From positions 1 through 10,742 of the forward strand of contig JAPUKI010000182.1 in assembly GCA_027295745.1 (NCBI GenBank): DNA of 10,742 bases, read 5' to 3'. The position numbers and the translations under genes are program-made. The DNA is from Acidobacteriota bacterium (lineage in GTDB: Bacteria; Acidobacteriota; UBA6911; RPQK01; JADFOI01). Positions 1 through 6,791 of this stretch are shown here, in pieces. How positions within the stretch are numbered: position 1 is the stretch's first letter; each line of letters begins with the position of its first letter. Below the pieces are notes generated by a model, which worked only from the letters and a program-made list of their open reading frames with translations, ran no database searches and had not been told where the DNA came from.

Positions 1-294
1 CAGGCCAGCTTCTCTCAGGGGTTTTCCCTGCTCGCAGGTCAGTAAACGGGCCAGTTCATCCTTATGCTCGAGAACGGACTCGACGCCCCTGTAGAGGAGT
101 TCAGCTCGTTTGCTGGCGGCCAGATCCGCCCAACTTTCAAAAGCTGCCTGGGCTTCATCGATGGCTCGTTGGGCATCGCCACGTGTTCCGGCGGGAGCCG
201 TATCCACAGTCTCTCCCGTGGCCGGATTTCGGATGGTGGTGACCTTCGCACTCTTCGAGTCAACGGGCTGCCCGCCAACAGACGCTCTCGCCAT
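1..294 (-). CDS. Aldehyde dehydrogenase, N-terminal 98 residues (cut by window edge)
   Basis: The reverse strand is open from an ATG at 294 to the left edge, giving 98 residues. An AGGAGGA Shine-Dalgarno lies six bases upstream of the start (about 301-307). The translation has the N-terminal NAD(P)-aldehyde dehydrogenase pattern: a loop with NPATGE, then AQAAFESWA, RAELL and CEQGKPLREA. These line up almost block for block with residues 20-97 of the dehydrogenase encoded divergently at 459-1925, so the two are paralogues. The catalytic Asn, Glu and Cys lie outside the window, so activity cannot be judged. By family it would oxidise an aldehyde to an acid with NAD(P)+. The substrate is unknown; a semialdehyde from ring cleavage fits the neighbours. 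It faces the other dehydrogenase across a 164-bp control region and may share its regulation. Confidence 0.93.
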   Translation of the reverse strand, partial: MARASVGGQPVDSKSAKVTTIRNPATGETVDTAPAGTRGDAQRAIDEAQAAFESWADLAASKRAELLYRGVESVLEHKDELARLLTCEQGKPLREAGL

Positions 295-347
295 AATTTA
301 TCCTCCTTGTGTGTTGTTGTGCTGTTCTCTACAATTAAGGATTGTAC

Positions 348-375
348 TTGATGGTCATAGAATTTGTGCTATAAG
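348..375 (+). promoter_or_regulatory. Candidate sigma70-type promoter of the 459-1925 dehydrogenase gene
   Basis: TTGATG at 348-353 and TATAAG at 370-375 are separated by 16 bases and lie about 85 bases before the ATG at 459. On the opposite strand a perfect TATAAT reads at 388-383 and could be the -10 of the gene starting at 294, though no good -35 stands 16-18 bases behind it. Both assignments come from hexamer matching only. Confidence 0.4.
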
Positions 376-387
376 ATTTCTAATTAT

Positions 388-406
388 AACGAACGCTCGA
401 AAGAAT
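388..406 (+). promoter_or_regulatory. Candidate repressor operator, copy 1 (CG-centred imperfect palindrome)
   Basis: AACGAACGCTCGAAAGAAT matches 16 of 19 bases with AACGAACGTCCGACAGAAT at 7686-7704, the other divergent promoter region. The core CGAACGCTCG is an 8/10 palindrome around a central CG, the type of site many TetR-family acyl-CoA regulators bind. It starts 12 bases after the plus-strand -10 candidate and abuts the minus-strand TATAAT, so a bound protein could block both directions. A TetR-family gene lies at the right end of the window. The link to that regulator is inference. Confidence 0.5.
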
Positions 407-458
407 AAATTGATCCAACCCACAATCAAGCTAGAAAAAGAAAGGGAGTGAGGCAGAC

Positions 459-1925
459 ATGGCGAAAATGTTGATCAACGGGGAATGGACGAACGCAAAA
501 AGCGGAAAAACTTGTGAGGTGAAGAACCCGGCCAACGGCCAGGTTGTCGATTCCGTTCCTCTGGGGGGCACAGAAGAAGCTGAGGCAGCAGTTAAAGCGG
601 CACAGGCGGCCTTTCCAGAATGGGCGGAGACCGCGCCAGAGGAGCGTGCTGAACTTCTTCGCAAAGGTCTCCAGAGCGTCAAAGAACATGCCAAGGAAGT
701 TCAAGCGCTTTTGACTTCAGAGCAGGGAAAGCCGCTGTTCGAAGCCGCTGGCGAACTTCAGCACTTTGTGCACGGGGTGGAATTTTATACCGGACTGGCT
801 GGCAAGATTCGAGGAGATCAGGTCCCACTGCCTCCCACTTTGGGAAAATACGCCTATGGCTTGGTGCTTCGCCGGCCGGTCGGTGTGTGTTTGGGAATTG
901 TCCCCTGGAATTTTCCTCTGACCTTAATGGGGACCAAAGTGGGTCCAGCCCTGATTGCTGGGAATACCATCATCATCAAGCCTGCAAGTACGACGCCGCT
1001 GGCGACTCTCAAGGTGATCGGGCTGTTGAATGAGGCCGGGCTGCCTCCGGGTGTGCTGAATTGCGTGACCGGGCCAGGTAAAGAGGTGGGCGAGACCCTC
1101 ATCAATCATCCTGCTGTCCGACGAGTTGCTCTGACGGGTTCTTCGGAAACGGGGCGGCGAGTGATGGAATTGGCCGGTCCAGATTTCAAGCGGATCACAC
1201 TGGAGCTCGGTGGGTCCGACCCCATGATTGTTTGTCCCGATGCGGATGTGAGACGGGCTGTCAGCGGGGCCATGATCGGCAGATATTGGAACGCCGGGCA
1301 GGCCTGTCTTGCAGTCAAGCGTTTGTATCTGTTCGAAGAGATTTACGACAGCTTTATGGAAGCTCTTCTCAAGAAAGTGGGTAACTACCAGCCTGGGGAT
1401 GGCACCACCAAACCCGAGAAGCCTCAAATTCGGATGGGCCCGCTGCATACGGAGTATCAGCGAGAAGAGATCGAAGGGCAGCTGGCTGATTCCGTCGCTA
1501 AGGGCGCGAAGGTCCTGATTGGAGGTAAGCGGCCCGAGGATTCGGACTTGGAATCGGGGCATTTCTTTGAACCAGCGGTGGTGGTGGATGTGCCTGAAGA
1601 TAGTCAGCTGAACACCGAAGAGGTGTTTGGACCTGTACTGCCGGTGTGGAAAGTGAAAAGCCTGGATGAAGCCATCCAAAAAGCCAACCAAACCAAGTGG
1701 GGGCTGGGCTCCTCCATCTGGACGCACAACATGAAATGGGCCAACCGGGCGGTCCGCGAAATTGATGCCGGGGTGACCTGGATCAATCAGATTCATTTTG
1801 GATACGATGAAATGCCCTTCGGCGGAGTCAAGGCCTCTGGTGTGGGCCACGAGCACGGCCCTGAAGCGCTGGATTATTACCTGGAAAAAAAAGGTGCCGT
1901 CTTTGGTGGTTTGGACTGGGAATAA
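459..1925 (+). CDS. NAD(P)-dependent aldehyde dehydrogenase, 488 aa
   Basis: This is a full-length member of the aldehyde dehydrogenase superfamily, near the usual 480-500 residues. Visible landmarks in order: PWNFPL with the oxyanion Asn151; the coenzyme-binding Lys174 in IIIKPAS; TGSSETG at 226-232; the general base Glu249 in ELGG; the nucleophile Cys283 in NAGQAC; and EVFGP at 388-392. All catalytic residues are present, so it should be active, oxidising an aldehyde to a carboxylate with NAD(P)+ in the cytoplasm. The substrate cannot be read from sequence. Beside an aryl-CoA ligase and a BoxB-like epoxidase, a ring-cleavage semialdehyde (the role of BoxD or the PaaZ dehydrogenase domain) is plausible. 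The ATG at 459 follows GGGAGTGAGG. The gene ends three bases before the convergent ligase gene, leaving no room for a terminator. A divergent paralogue starts at 294. Confidence 0.95.
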   Translation: MAKMLINGEWTNAKSGKTCEVKNPANGQVVDSVPLGGTEEAEAAVKAAQAAFPEWAETAPEERAELLRKGLQSVKEHAKEVQALLTSEQGKPLFEAAGELQHFVHGVEFYTGLAGKIRGDQVPLPPTLGKYAYGLVLRRPVGVCLGIVPWNFPLTLMGTKVGPALIAGNTIIIKPASTTPLATLKVIGLLNEAGLPPGVLNCVTGPGKEVGETLINHPAVRRVALTGSSETGRRVMELAGPDFKRITLELGGSDPMIVCPDADVRRAVSGAMIGRYWNAGQACLAVKRLYLFEEIYDSFMEALLKKVGNYQPGDGTTKPEKPQIRMGPLHTEYQREEIEGQLADSVAKGAKVLIGGKRPEDSDLESGHFFEPAVVVDVPEDSQLNTEEVFGPVLPVWKVKSLDEAIQKANQTKWGLGSSIWTHNMKWANRAVREIDAGVTWINQIHFGYDEMPFGGVKASGVGHEHGPEALDYYLEKKGAVFGGLDWE

Positions 1926-1928
1926 CCT

Positions 1929-3275
1929 CTACTCAGAAGGTTGGTGCTTGAAACGTCTGGCTTTGAGTTCATACCGTGGCAGAGATCCGGGAGGACTGAT
2001 TTCTACCTGGATGCGGAGACTCAGATCATTCCGGAGCTCATTCTCAAGTCGATCTCTGATCAGATTGGATTGTTCCTGGGTGCTGGCAGCCACTTCCACG
2101 TGAAGCAGCAGTTCCTGCATACCTTTGCGGGTATAGATATGGGCTTCGAATTCGGTAATCTCCCCGAACTTTCTTACCACGGCCTCTATAGCGCTAGGAT
2201 AAACATTCACCCCGCGGATGGTCATCATGTCATCTGTCCGGGCCAGGATCCCGCCCATCAACATTCGAAAGGAGCGCCCGCAAGAGCACGTCTCTTTCTT
2301 GGAGAGCCTCACCAGGTCCCCGGTGCGGTAACGGATGACCGGAAAGCCCCAACGACTCAGATTGGTTAGAACCAGTTCCCCCATCTCTCCGGAATCGACA
2401 GGCTTCGCACTGGCCGGGTCAATCACTTCGCAAATGTACTCGAGTTCGTTAATGTGCACTCCTCCCGGCTGAAGATGGCATTCAAAACCGTAAGCGCCCA
2501 CTTCGGAAGCTCCAATATGGTCAAAGCATCTGGCTCCCCAAGCCTCCTCGATGCACCTTTTTGTGGTCGTAATACTGGCCCCTGGTTCGCCGGCATGAAT
2601 GGTGATCCGGATCGAAGTGCTGGAAGGATCGATTCCCTCGTCCCGGGCCACTTCGGCCAGGTGCAAGGCGTAACTGGGGGTGCAAACCAAGACTGTTGCC
2701 TGGTGGTCCTGAATCGCTTTCAGCCGCTGCAGGGAAGTTTGTCCACCTCCACTCAGGGAGCGCAGGCCCAGTTCAGCTGCGGCTTCGAAGGGAGGCCAAA
2801 AACCCACAAAAGGGCCAAAAGAAAAAGCCACAAAAACACGGTCTCCAGGAACCACTCCAGCTGCTCGGAAAATGTAGCCCCAGCTTTTTTTCCAGGCCTC
2901 CCAGCTTTCCGGAGTGTCCAAAACGACTAGAGGTTTTCCGGTAGTGCCGCTGGTTTGGTGAAGGCGAATGTAGCTTTGTAATGGATAAGTCAGGTTCGAG
3001 CCGTAGGGGGGATGGGCTTCGGCGTCCGCCACCAGCTCGGCCTTCGTGGTGAAGGGAAAGCGCGACCAGTCCTCGATCCGAGGGACCTCCAAAAAACCTG
3101 CCTGGCGAAATTTCTTTTGATAGAAAGGGTTCTTGTCCAGGACAGTTTGAAGCATTGCACTCAAGCGCAATTGCTGCCAAGACTCGATCTGAGCCCGGTT
3201 GAAAGTCTCCTGTTCAGGCTCAAAGAAAAAGTTGTGTCCTATGGATCCGTTTGTTCTGACGGCCTTTTCCGACAA
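1929..3275 (-). CDS. PaaK-like phenylacetate/aryl-CoA ligase (AMP-forming), 448 aa
   Basis: The protein belongs to the PaaK branch of adenylate-forming enzymes (usually 430-450 residues), which activate phenylacetate or a related aromatic acid with ATP and CoA. Visible motifs: the phosphate-binding loop HQTSGTTGKP (106-115); GASEVGAYGFEC (255-266); YRTGDL (316-321); CSCGR (330-334); the hinge region RGVNVYPSAIE (354-364); and the C-terminal PRYELKARR, whose Lys438 is at the position of the adenylation lysine. All expected motifs are intact. The true substrate (phenylacetate, benzoate, a substituted benzoate) cannot be told. The start is the TTG at 3275-3273: an in-frame stop lies 12 bases upstream and the next ATG is residue 41, which would cut conserved sequence. 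No strong Shine-Dalgarno is visible. It is convergent with the dehydrogenase gene and divergent from the transglutaminase-like gene. Confidence 0.92.
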   Translation of the reverse strand: MSEKAVRTNGSIGHNFFFEPEQETFNRAQIESWQQLRLSAMLQTVLDKNPFYQKKFRQAGFLEVPRIEDWSRFPFTTKAELVADAEAHPPYGSNLTYPLQSYIRLHQTSGTTGKPLVVLDTPESWEAWKKSWGYIFRAAGVVPGDRVFVAFSFGPFVGFWPPFEAAAELGLRSLSGGGQTSLQRLKAIQDHQATVLVCTPSYALHLAEVARDEGIDPSSTSIRITIHAGEPGASITTTKRCIEEAWGARCFDHIGASEVGAYGFECHLQPGGVHINELEYICEVIDPASAKPVDSGEMGELVLTNLSRWGFPVIRYRTGDLVRLSKKETCSCGRSFRMLMGGILARTDDMMTIRGVNVYPSAIEAVVRKFGEITEFEAHIYTRKGMQELLLHVEVAASTQEQSNLIRDRLENELRNDLSLRIQVEISPPGSLPRYELKARRFKHQPSE

Positions 3276-3321
3276 TACTTCGTCAATTTAACATATCGAC
3301 TCCCATTCAACCATTCGGTCT

Positions 3322-3402
3322 GGTACAGTTCCGCATGTTTGCGACAGGCTTCAGCGGAAACTTCGAGATCTTGTTTCGTCTTACCTTTATAGGGTACAGT
3401 TC
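3322..3402. repeat. 10-bp direct repeat in the divergent spacer 3276-3410
   Basis: GGTACAGTTC occurs exactly at 3322-3331 and again at 3393-3402, in the 135-bp spacer between the ligase (start 3275, minus) and the transglutaminase-like gene (start 3411 or 3432, plus). The second copy lies directly before the plus-strand gene. The spacing, 71 bases between start points, is close to seven helical turns, so a looping or cooperative binding site is possible, but chance cannot be excluded. The spacer also contains ACCATTCGGT (3310-3319), a poor match to the operator seen at 388-406. I see no convincing promoter hexamers. Confidence 0.35.
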
Positions 3403-3410
3403 TAACGATC

Positions 3411-4112
3411 ATGGAATTTATCCAGGACGGCATGCCTGAACCGACACCAGTATACCTGGAACCGACGGAGTTCCTGGACTTTGACACACCGCTAGTTCGA
3501 GATTTTGCGGAGAAGACCACGGAGGCGGCGAAGACCGATATCGAGAGGGCGGGAATGCTTTATTACGCGGTGCGGGATTCCATCCGTTACGACCCTTATG
3601 GGGTCAAGCTGGACCGTGAGACCTACAGGGCCAGTAACCTCCTTGCCGCCAGAGCCGGCTTCTGCCTGCCCAAGGCCAACCTATTGGCAGCCTCGGCCCG
3701 AGCGGTTGGCATTCACTGTGCCATCGGTTTGTCGGATGTGGTGAACCATCTGTGCACCGAGCGACTGCGACGCCTCATGAGTGGCAAGAACCTCTTTCTC
3801 CACCATGGCTACGCCGTTCTCTACTTGGATGGCAACTGGGTAAAGGCGGCACCCGCTTTTAATATCGAACTCTGCACACGCTTCGATGTGCTTCCCACCG
3901 AATTTGATGGAAAATCACATGCGCTTTTTCAGCCGTTTGACAGCAAGGGCCGTCAGCACATGGAATACGTCTGTGACCATGGCATCTGGTCGGATTTTCC
4001 TTACCACCGAGTGGTGAAGGATTTTCGTGATTACTACCCCGAGAAGTTCCTCAATCTAACGGTGCGAGAGACTGTCCACCGGAGATTCGAGGAAGAGCGG
4101 CCGCTGAGCTAG
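3411..4112 (+). CDS. Transglutaminase-like superfamily protein, 233 aa
   Basis: The protein has the cysteine-protease-like transglutaminase fold seen in a family of about 220-240 residues of unknown substrate. The N-terminal part reads YAVRDSIRYDPYG (52-64). The nucleophile is Cys85 in AGFCLPKA, followed by a helix ending in RAVGI. The catalytic His is at 131-132 in HHGYAVLYLDGNWVK. Where most family members have Asp, the strand reads APAFN with Asn151; from memory, TPAFN-type endings are usual in this subgroup, so this is probably not damage. No signal peptide or membrane segment is visible. The start is uncertain: ATG 3411 has only a distant AGGG, while ATG 3432 (residue 8) follows CAGGACGGC and leaves the whole conserved region. 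It is convergent with the crotonase gene at 4119, with a gap of only six bases. Its role in the pathway is not known. Confidence 0.85.
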   Translation: MEFIQDGMPEPTPVYLEPTEFLDFDTPLVRDFAEKTTEAAKTDIERAGMLYYAVRDSIRYDPYGVKLDRETYRASNLLAARAGFCLPKANLLAASARAVGIHCAIGLSDVVNHLCTERLRRLMSGKNLFLHHGYAVLYLDGNWVKAAPAFNIELCTRFDVLPTEFDGKSHALFQPFDSKGRQHMEYVCDHGIWSDFPYHRVVKDFRDYYPEKFLNLTVRETVHRRFEEERPLS

Positions 4113-4118
4113 GGAGTA

Positions 4119-4901
4119 CTAAGCCTGAAATTTTGGTTCTCTTTTCTCAAGAAAAGCCTTAACGCCTTCTTCAAAATTTTGGGCAGTGGCACTCTGCGCG
4201 ATCAGCTCGCACTCCTCCTTCAGGTGCTGGTCCAAGCTTTGAGAAAAACTCTTGTTTAACAAAGATTTGATGTGACCCAGGGCTGCAGTAGGACCGTTGC
4301 CCAGGCGTCGCGCCAAGCGATCCGTTTCCTCCTCCAGGTTTTTGGTGGGAACCACCCAGTTGACAATTCCGAGATCCCGTGCTTGATGAGCATCGAGCTC
4401 TTCTCCCAAAAACATGAGTTCAGCAGCTTTCAGAATCCCGACCACACGGGGAAGGAAGTAGGTGCCCTCTGAGGTGAGACCTAAGCGAATGAAGGATTGA
4501 TTGAAGCGTGCGTTTTCAGCGGCCAAAACCAGATCACAGGACAGAGCTAGGCTAAAGCCAATGCCACTGGCCACACCCTCGACACTGGCAATGACTGGTT
4601 TGCGGATGGTCCGAATCTGCAACTCCAGCAAGTGCACGCGTTGAATCCAGTTCTTCATGAGGCTGTAAACATCTTTGCCCAGCGATTCGCTCATCAGATG
4701 GATGTCTCCACCAGCGCTAAAAGCTCTTCCCGCTCCCTTTAGGACGATGACTCTGATAGTGGAATCCTTGGAAAGACTCAGCAGAGCTTTCAACAGCTCT
4801 TCCTGCATTTCCAGGTCCATGGCATTGAGGTTCTCGGGGTAATTCAGAATCAAATGAGCGATGAAATCATCTCTTTCCAGCAAAATCTTTCTGTACGACA
4901 T
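4119..4901 (-). CDS. Enoyl-CoA hydratase/isomerase (crotonase) family, isomerase-type active site, 260 aa
   Basis: This is a crotonase-fold protein of normal length. The first oxyanion-hole loop is SAGGD (62-66) and the second lies near GVASGIGFSLALSCD (109-123). The two glutamates of true hydratases are absent: GGGxE reads GIGFS, and PEI reads SFI (136-138). Instead, SEG at 144-146 puts Glu145 where delta3,delta2-enoyl-CoA isomerases of the Eci1/ECI2 type have their catalytic Glu and where PaaG has an Asp. An isomerase role, such as moving a double bond or rearranging a ring epoxide as PaaG does, is therefore more likely than hydration. The ATG at 4901 is chosen because AAAGGAG stands six bases upstream (4914-4908); a TTG at 4922 would add seven residues with no such site. 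It is the last gene of the leftward operon, coupled to the NuoF-like gene. Confidence 0.9.
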   Translation of the reverse strand: MSYRKILLERDDFIAHLILNYPENLNAMDLEMQEELLKALLSLSKDSTIRVIVLKGAGRAFSAGGDIHLMSESLGKDVYSLMKNWIQRVHLLELQIRTIRKPVIASVEGVASGIGFSLALSCDLVLAAENARFNQSFIRLGLTSEGTYFLPRVVGILKAAELMFLGEELDAHQARDLGIVNWVVPTKNLEEETDRLARRLGNGPTAALGHIKSLLNKSFSQSLDQHLKEECELIAQSATAQNFEEGVKAFLEKREPKFQA

Positions 4902-4907
4902 TTTGAT

Positions 4908-4915
4908 CTCCTTTA
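4908..4915 (-). promoter_or_regulatory. Ribosome binding site overlapping the upstream stop codon (translational coupling)
   Basis: On the minus strand the TAA stop of the NuoF-like gene (4915-4913) overlaps the AAAGGAG Shine-Dalgarno (4914-4908) of the isomerase-type crotonase, whose ATG follows at 4901. Ribosomes ending the first gene sit on the start site of the second, so their synthesis is probably coupled. Confidence 0.75.
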
Positions 4916-6145
4916 AGGACAACCTCTCCCTTCCAGGTGAGCTTCAAAATCGGCGGGGAAATGTTGGACCGCGCTGAGAACGGGAGCGGCAGCCATGTGA
5001 ATCAGGCCACAGTCGCCTTTACCTCGGCTGAAGTTGGCGACATTTTCGATTTGCTCGAGCATGGCCGAATCTCCCTCGCCAGCCTGGATCTTCTTGAGAA
5101 TGGTCACGAATGCATTGGTTTCCATGCTGCACTGTGGGCACTTTCCGCAAGACTCCCGGGCAAAGAACTCAGCGATCTCCAGTGTGACCTCAACCATGCA
5201 GGCCTCTTCAGGAATCAATCGGACATTCCCGCAGCCCAGGATGGAACCCGCCTCCACTAAGGCCTTGGGCTCCAGACCCACATCCAGCAGTTCACCGGGT
5301 AAAAAGGCTGTAGAAGGCCCTCCGGGAAGAATGGCCTTGATTCCTTTACCACCTTTGAGACCACCCCCCAGTACCTCGACCAAATAGCGGAGAGGAGTTC
5401 CAAAAGGGAGCTCATAGACCCCCGAGTGCTCGAATTCCTCACTCAAGTAAAACAGCATGGTCCCCGGACTGTCGGGTGTGCCGATATTGCGAAAGTTTTC
5501 GGGCCCCTCACGCACGATCAACGGGACATTTGCCAAAGTCTCGACATTGTGCACCAGGGTGGGGCAAGCCTGATATCCAGATTCAACCGGATAAGGAGGC
5601 TTTTTGCGGGGGATGGGAGGCTTTCCCTCAAGGACCTCCAGAGCAGCTGTGTCCTCTCCGGCCACGTAAGCTTGTGGGGCGCAAAAAAACTCCAGGTTAA
5701 TCTCCAATCCGTTCAACAACCCAGAGGCTGCCAATTCTTCAAAGGCCTCCTTCAAGCATCGGTGAGAAGCCTCAAATGTTTCGTTGACGTACAGGAAGAC
5801 TTGACGGACGTTCAGAGCGAAAGCGGCAATGTAGGCACCTTCCAGGACCAGGTGGGGATAGACCTCCATCAAGTAGCGATCCTTGAAACTTCCTGGTTCG
5901 TCTTCACCGCCATTGACGACCAGATAGCGATTTTGGGTGGCGTTCTGGTCGAGCAACTGCCACTTGCGCCCGGCAGGAAACGCTGCGCCTCCCCGGCCCC
6001 TGAGACCGGAGTCAACAATGGCTTCAACGATCTCTGGAAGCTCCTTGTGTCGCGCCATCCGCAAGCCTTCGTAACCCCCTCGGTGGCGATAGTCCTGGAG
6101 CCCTTCCCTGCCGTTCCTTTTTGTTGTGGGAAGTAAAAGGTTCAT
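4913..6145 (-). CDS. NuoF-like FMN/[4Fe-4S] NADH dehydrogenase subunit, 410 aa
   Basis: The protein matches the 51-kDa NADH-binding subunit family (NuoF, HoxF core, BamH-like). The FMN loop GLRGRGGAAFPAGRKW is at 47-62, the nucleotide-binding NGGEDEPGSFKDR at 78-90, EDTAALEVLEG with KPPYP at 164-186, and the [4Fe-4S] ligands are CGKCPQC (Cys333, 336, 339) plus Cys379 in GDCG. All cofactor motifs are intact. It should take hydride from NAD(P)H onto FMN and pass electrons to the [2Fe-2S] protein encoded upstream (6401-6733). No other complex I genes are present, so it is a stand-alone diaphorase. Its operon is divergent from the BoxB-like epoxidase, which needs a reductase, making it a candidate electron donor (inference). 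The start is uncertain: ATG 6145 is used; a TTG at 6154 is possible; neither has a visible Shine-Dalgarno. An inverted-repeat element separates it from its partner gene. Confidence 0.92.
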   Translation of the reverse strand: MNLLLPTTKRNGREGLQDYRHRGGYEGLRMARHKELPEIVEAIVDSGLRGRGGAAFPAGRKWQLLDQNATQNRYLVVNGGEDEPGSFKDRYLMEVYPHLVLEGAYIAAFALNVRQVFLYVNETFEASHRCLKEAFEELAASGLLNGLEINLEFFCAPQAYVAGEDTAALEVLEGKPPIPRKKPPYPVESGYQACPTLVHNVETLANVPLIVREGPENFRNIGTPDSPGTMLFYLSEEFEHSGVYELPFGTPLRYLVEVLGGGLKGGKGIKAILPGGPSTAFLPGELLDVGLEPKALVEAGSILGCGNVRLIPEEACMVEVTLEIAEFFARESCGKCPQCSMETNAFVTILKKIQAGEGDSAMLEQIENVANFSRGKGDCGLIHMAAAPVLSAVQHFPADFEAHLEGRGCP

Positions 6146-6207
6146 GCTGAACAACCGAACAAACGAGCCGAGAAAAAACGGATCATCACTTGTTGCTCAC
6201 AGGTTAA

Positions 6208-6403
6208 TAGCCCGCATCTCTCACACCCAATCTACTGCGGCGGCAGATCTGGCCGCGTCTACTGCGTTTCGCGACCCGCAAGCGGGTGCCCCCGGCCTCC
6301 TCAACGTACCGTACAGTACGCTTGCGGGGGCCTCCGTCGCGCGCCTGGTATCCACAGCCATCTCCACCCCCTCGCTACGATCAGGTGTGAGAAATCCGGG
6401 CTA
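6208..6403. mobile_element. MITE-like inverted-repeat element, copy 1 (196 bp, non-coding)
   Basis: The left end is TAGCCCGCATCTCTCACACC (6208-6227). The right end, read on the other strand (6403-6384), is TAGCCCGGATTTCTCACACC, so the terminal repeats match at 18 of 20 bases. The element at 10351-10511 has the same ends, the same TCTACTGC next to the left end (6231-6238 here) and a shared core GCGACCC followed by AGCGGGTGCCCCCG, so this is one family. It has no open reading frame of note and must be moved by a transposase encoded elsewhere. The interior holds a hairpin ACCCGC-AA-GCGGGT. No clear target duplication flanks it. It sits inside an operon between the NuoE-like and NuoF-like genes, and its right end supplies the TAG stop of the NuoE-like gene. 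Confidence 0.85.
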
Positions 6404-6733
6404 GTAGATTCCCGCGTCGAGAAGGGTGTAAATAAGATTTCGCGCCCCCTCGTCTATCTGGTCACAAATGCGTTCCACACGGGAGCCTTGTTGAAGGGCC
6501 TCAACGATTTCAGGCACGTCGGACGGGCGGACATCTGAATACCACTGTCGCTCAGGATAGATGACGATATTAGGAGCGTTGTGACAGGTTCCAAAGCACA
6601 TGTACGGGCAAACCTCAAGCCCCTCATTGTCAGCGAAGGCTTCTTGGAGACGAACCATGATCTCCTCACCGCCCCGTGATTTACAGTCGGTGTTTTGGCA
6701 GATGAAAATCAGAGTTTTTTCTTCTGTTGCCAC
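6401..6733 (-). CDS. Thioredoxin-fold [2Fe-2S] ferredoxin, NuoE C-terminal-like, 110 aa
   Basis: This short protein carries only the thioredoxin-like [2Fe-2S] domain found at the C terminus of NuoE, without the N-terminal helical part. Likely cluster ligands are Cys12 and Cys17 (CX4C, in CQNTDC) and Cys46 and Cys50 (CX3C, in CFGTC followed by HNAPN). Cys42 and Cys90 are extra. In the family it relays electrons to or from the FMN subunit encoded next in the operon. The start is the GTG at 6733, with GGAG seven bases upstream; no better ATG exists. The last codons run directly into the inverted-repeat element: the stop TAG (6403-6401) is the first three bases of its terminal repeat. The original C terminus may therefore have differed. 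The 58-bp gap to the upstream hydratase gene holds only the ribosome binding site. Confidence 0.88.
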   Translation of the reverse strand: MATEEKTLIFICQNTDCKSRGGEEIMVRLQEAFADNEGLEVCPYMCFGTCHNAPNIVIYPERQWYSDVRPSDVPEIVEALQQGSRVERICDQIDEGARNLIYTLLDAGIY

Positions 6734-6791
6734 ACCCGTCTCCTATTCTCCGGTTCTGGTTCCAATTTGGACGATTCCCTCCTGCTTCCGG

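Noticed and set aside
924..1856. Long open frame (310 codons) on the minus strand inside the aldehyde dehydrogenase gene
   Set aside because: It is antisense to a gene with all catalytic motifs, its translation is His/Arg/Pro-rich with no family pattern, and it has no ribosome site. It is a by-product of codon bias.
1941..2930. Plus-strand open frames (142 and 158 codons) opposite the ligase gene
   Set aside because: They lie wholly within the PaaK-like coding sequence on the other strand and show no motifs.
3309..3321. Possible third operator copy (ACCGAATGGTTG on the minus strand)
   Set aside because: Only about 10 of 15 positions agree with the other two and the palindrome is weak, so it is not reported as a site.
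5426..6136. 236-codon plus-strand frame opposite the NuoF-like gene
   Set aside because: The minus strand encodes a complete FMN and [4Fe-4S] motif set here; the plus frame has no recognisable domain.
6208..6403. CRISPR array or tandem repeat suggested by repeated GTAC and GC-rich blocks
   Set aside because: There are no regularly spaced direct repeats; the structure is a single inverted-repeat element with a second family member at 10351-10511.
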